Source: Phaeovulum veldkampii DSM 11550
Lineage (GTDB): Bacteria > Pseudomonadota > Alphaproteobacteria > Rhodobacterales > Rhodobacteraceae
NCBI RefSeq assembly: GCF_003034995.1
Contig: NZ_PZKF01000002.1
Coordinates: 62,001-126,000 of the forward strand
Direction of reading: 5' to 3'
DNA: 64,000 bases
Below, piece by piece: positions 61,216 to 64,000 of the stretch (positions within the stretch are counted from its first letter, which is position 1; the number at the start of each line of letters is the position of its first letter). The notes below the pieces were generated by a model. That model was not told the origin of the DNA and ran no database searches. It was given only the letters and a program-made list of their open reading frames with translations. The translations under genes were made by a program, and so were the position numbers.

Positions 61216-62667
61216 ATGAGCACAGTCATCAAGAATGGAACCATCGTCACCGCCGATCTGACCTACAGGGCGGATGTGCTTGTGGAGGGGGGCAAGATCG
61301 CTGCCATCGGGCCGGGGCTGGCGGGCGATCAGGTGCTGGACGCCAGCGGCTGCTATGTGATGCCGGGGGGGATTGATCCGCATACCCATCTGGAGATGCC
61401 CTTCATGGGCACCTATTCGGCCGATGACTTCGAAAGCGGCACCCGTGCGGCGCTGGCGGGGGGCACGACGATGGTGGTGGATTTCGCCCTGCCCAGCCCC
61501 GGTCAGGGGCTGCTTGATGCGCTGCGCATGTGGGACAACAAGGCAGGGCGCGCCAATTGCGACTATTCGTTCCACATGGCTGTGACATGGTGGGGGGAAC
61601 AGGTCTTTGACGAAATGCAGGCGGTGGTGGGGCGTGGCATCACCAGCTTCAAGCATTTCATGGCCTACAAGGGCGCGCTGATGGTGAACGACGACGAGTT
61701 GTTTGCCAGCTTCCGCCGCTGCGCGGAACTGGGTGCGCTGCCGATGGTGCATGCCGAAAACGGTGATGTGGTGGCTGAAATGTGCGCGCGGCTGCTGGCC
61801 GAGGGCAACACCGGCCCCGAGGCCCACGCCTATTCGCGCCCGCCGCAGGTGGAGGGCGAGGCCACCAACCGCGCGATCATGATCGCCGACATGGCGGGGG
61901 TGCCGCTCTATGTCGTTCACACCAGTTGCGAGGACAGCCACGAAGCGATCCGTCGCGCGCGGATGCAGGGCAAGCGCGTCTGGGGCGAGCCCCTGATCCA
62001 GCACCTGACGCTGGATGAAAGCGAATATTTCCACCCCGACTGGGACCATGCCGCGCGCCGCGTGATGAGCCCGCCGTTCCGGTCAAAGGCGCATCAGGAC
62101 AGTCTGTGGGCGGGGCTGGCCTCGGGCTCGCTGTCGGTGGTGGCGACCGATCACTGTGCCTTCACCACCGAGCAGAAGCGGTTCGGCAAGGGCGATTTCA
62201 CCAGAATCCCCAATGGCACCGGGGGGCTTGAAGACCGGATGCCGATGCTTTGGACCCATGGGGTGACCACCGGCCGGATCACGATGAACGAGTTTGTCGC
62301 CGTCACCTCGACCAATATCGCCAAGATACTGAACATGTATCCGAAAAAGGGTGCAGTGCTGGTGGGGGCGGATGCTGATCTGGTCGTCTGGGACGCGGAG
62401 GCGACAAAAACGATTTCGGCTGCAAGCCAGCAATCGGCGATCGACTACAACGTGTTCGAGGGCAAGCAGGTGAAGGGCCTGCCGCGCTATACGCTGAGCC
62501 GCGGCATGGTTGCGGTTGCCGACGGGAAGGTGCAAACCCGCGAAGGGCACGGCCAGTTCGTGGCGCGTGAACCGGGGGCGGCGGTCAACAAGGCGCTGTC
62601 CGCGTGGAAAGACCTGACCGCGCCGCGGCCCGTGCCGCGTGGCGGTATTCCGGCAAGCGGGGTATGA
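61216..62667 (+). CDS. hydA: Dihydropyrimidinase
   Basis: A 483-residue amidohydrolase that opens dihydrouracil and dihydrothymine. Metal ligands are H56 and H58 in GGIDPHTHLEMPFMG, and the carboxylated lysine is K152 in FMAYKG. The start at 61216 follows AGGAGG; an upstream frame start is not supported. It follows the hydrolase gene and overlaps the transporter gene by ATGA. Confidence 0.94.
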   Translation: MSTVIKNGTIVTADLTYRADVLVEGGKIAAIGPGLAGDQVLDASGCYVMPGGIDPHTHLEMPFMGTYSADDFESGTRAALAGGTTMVVDFALPSPGQGLLDALRMWDNKAGRANCDYSFHMAVTWWGEQVFDEMQAVVGRGITSFKHFMAYKGALMVNDDELFASFRRCAELGALPMVHAENGDVVAEMCARLLAEGNTGPEAHAYSRPPQVEGEATNRAIMIADMAGVPLYVVHTSCEDSHEAIRRARMQGKRVWGEPLIQHLTLDESEYFHPDWDHAARRVMSPPFRSKAHQDSLWAGLASGSLSVVATDHCAFTTEQKRFGKGDFTRIPNGTGGLEDRMPMLWTHGVTTGRITMNEFVAVTSTNIAKILNMYPKKGAVLVGADADLVVWDAEATKTISAASQQSAIDYNVFEGKQVKGLPRYTLSRGMVAVADGKVQTREGHGQFVAREPGAAVNKALSAWKDLTAPRPVPRGGIPASGV

Positions 62668-63464
62668 TGAAAGACCTGTCAAGCATGGCGGCGCCGGTGA
62701 TCGAGGCGCAGGGCGTGGGGCTGACGTTTGAGACCAACGACGGCCCCGTTCACGCGCTGAAGGATGTGAACCTGACGATCGGCCGCGGCGATTTTGTCAG
62801 CTTTATCGGCCCCTCGGGCTGCGGCAAGACCACCTTCCTGCGCGCCATCGCGGCGCTGGAGCATCCGACCGAGGGCCGCCTGACCGTCAACGGCATGACG
62901 CCCGACAAGGCCCGGCAGGCCCGCGCCTATGGTTATGTGTTTCAGGCGGCGGGGCTGTATCCGTGGCGGACAATTGCGGGAAATGTGAAACTTCCGCTGG
63001 AAATCATGGGCTTTTCGCGGGCCGAGCAGGAGGAACGTGTTCAAAAAGTGCTCTCTCTGGTTGATCTGGAGGGGTTCGGGAAGAAGTTTCCGTGGCAGTT
63101 GTCGGGCGGGATGCAGCAGCGCGCGAGTATCGCGCGGGCCCTGGCCTTTGACGCCGACATCCTGCTGATGGACGAACCCTTTGGCGCCCTGGACGAAATC
63201 GTCCGCGACCGGCTGAACGAGGAATTGCTGAAGCTGTGGGCGCGGACCGGCAAGACCATCGGCTTTGTCACCCATTCGATCCCCGAGGCGGTCTATCTCT
63301 CGACCAGGATCGTGGTGATGTCGCCAAGACCGGGCCGGATTACCGATGTGATCGAAAGCACGCTGCCGCGCGAACGGCCGCTGGACATTCGCGATACGCC
63401 CGAATTCATCGCCATTGCGCATCGCGTCCGCGAGGGACTGCGCGCGGGGCACAGCTATGACTAG
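62664..63464 (+). CDS. ABC transporter ATP-binding protein (SsuB/TauB-like)
   Basis: A 266-residue nucleotide-binding subunit with Walker A GPSGCGKTT, signature LSGGMQQRASIARAL and Walker B ILLMDEPFGALD. It belongs to the nitrate/taurine/thiamine-precursor (NMT1/THI5-like) transporters. Coupled by ATGA to hydA, it probably imports a pyrimidine or derivative. The substrate-binding subunit is not in the window. Confidence 0.92.
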   Translation: MMKDLSSMAAPVIEAQGVGLTFETNDGPVHALKDVNLTIGRGDFVSFIGPSGCGKTTFLRAIAALEHPTEGRLTVNGMTPDKARQARAYGYVFQAAGLYPWRTIAGNVKLPLEIMGFSRAEQEERVQKVLSLVDLEGFGKKFPWQLSGGMQQRASIARALAFDADILLMDEPFGALDEIVRDRLNEELLKLWARTGKTIGFVTHSIPEAVYLSTRIVVMSPRPGRITDVIESTLPRERPLDIRDTPEFIAIAHRVREGLRAGHSYD

Positions 63465-63485
63465 GGCTGCGCGCCCGAGGGGGGC

Positions 63486-64000
63486 ATGATGCGGTCGGTT
63501 CTGCCCATTCTTACCGTTCTGGCCGCAATTCTTGTGGTCTGGTATGGCGCGGCGGTCTGGCTGAATTCGGCATGGGCCTATGATCAGGCCGCCCGCGAGG
63601 GGCGAGAGTTGACGCTGGTGGACGTGGTCAACGGCACGATGGCGCAAGAGCGCCCGGTGCTGCCCGTGCCGCATCAGGTCGCCAAAGGGCTGTGGGACGG
63701 CGTGGCGGGGCAAAAGATCACCTCGAAACGCAGCCTTGTCTGGCATGGCTGGGTCACGCTGTCGGCCACGCTGCTGGGCTTTGCCATCGGCACCGGGCTG
63801 GGCATCGCACTGGCGGTGGGGATCGTGCACAACAAGGCGATGGACCTGTCGGTGATGCCTTGGGCGATCGCCAGCCAGACCATTCCCATTCTTGCCATTG
63901 CGCCGATGGTGATCGTGGTGCTGGCCAGCCTGGGGGTGACGGGGCTTTTGCCCAAGGCGGTCATCTCGGCCTATCTGTCGTTCTTTCCGGTGCTGGTGGG
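63486..64000 (+). CDS. ABC transporter permease (5' part)
   Basis: The first 171 residues of a BPD-type permease of the SsuC/TauC type, running off the window edge. It has an N-terminal membrane anchor and a periplasmic segment, then the domain region WHGWVTLSATLLGFAIGTGLG and QTIPILAIAPM. A GGGGGG lies ahead of the ATG at 63486. The neighbouring genes imply pyrimidine-related import. Confidence 0.9.
   Translation, partial: MMRSVLPILTVLAAILVVWYGAAVWLNSAWAYDQAAREGRELTLVDVVNGTMAQERPVLPVPHQVAKGLWDGVAGQKITSKRSLVWHGWVTLSATLLGFAIGTGLGIALAVGIVHNKAMDLSVMPWAIASQTIPILAIAPMVIVVLASLGVTGLLPKAVISAYLSFFPVLV

Overview
The window is GC-rich alphaproteobacterial chromosome, most likely from a Rhodobacter/Paracoccus-like member of the Rhodobacterales. 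Supporting signs are a class I lysyl-tRNA synthetase, GT14 glycosyltransferases with a C-terminal DUF5928-type region, a CpaA-F Tad locus with Flp pilins that share one core sequence, a fused MrpAB subunit, and GC-rich hairpin repeats of a kind I recall from this order. No prophage, insertion sequence, CRISPR array, rRNA or tRNA was recognised. The gene content looks like ordinary, tightly packed chromosome. The species is an inference and was not tested.

Layout. 1-6.5 kb: the tail of a probable H-NOX gene and an HNOBA-GGDEF diguanylate cyclase, then nadD, a Tat-type PBP4 (dacB), a TerB-like protein, lysK and a CHAD protein. 6.7-15.1 kb: a large beta-helix protein, a SulP transporter, a sulfotransferase, a GT14 glycosyltransferase, a HIT protein and an AAA ATPase. 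15.2-28.2 kb: a Tad/Flp pilus locus on the minus strand (three pilins, cpaB, cpaC, OmpA lipoprotein, cpaE, cpaF, tadB, tadC, two TPR lipoproteins, cpaA), with a GT-C-like membrane protein convergent at its far end. 28.5-33.8 kb: a lytic transglycosylase, then a module resembling the mycobacterial decaprenylphosphoryl-D-arabinose pathway (HAD-UbiA fusion, DprE2-like SDR, DprE1-like flavoenzyme, flippase-like membrane protein). 33.9-49.8 kb: housekeeping and metabolism (scoAB, topA, dprA, tldD, thrC, an M16 peptidase, two GNAT proteins, a GlcD-like oxidase, apt, mtnP, an EamA transporter, a flavin reductase). 49.8-55.7 kb: a six-gene Mrp antiporter operon. 56-64 kb: reductive pyrimidine catabolism (two RutR-like regulators with palindromic operators, beta-alanine transaminase, beta-ureidopropionase, dihydropyrimidinase, ABC transporter), running off the right end.

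How the genes work together. The most interesting idea is that the Tad pilus locus lies between a GT-C-like membrane protein and a complete-looking polyprenylphosphoryl-arabinose module. This suggests the pilus, or another surface glycan, is decorated with D-arabinofuranose. It is an inference from gene content and proximity. The second strong signal is in the pyrimidine region. Palindromes built on TGACC/GGTCA arms sit in both intergenic regions next to the RutR-like genes, so the regulators probably control the transaminase and the hydrolase/hydantoinase/transporter operon.

Limits. Functions come from recognised motifs and remembered family sequences; no database was searched. Start codons were moved inward where a Shine-Dalgarno sequence, signal peptide or family length argued for it, and the entries say so.
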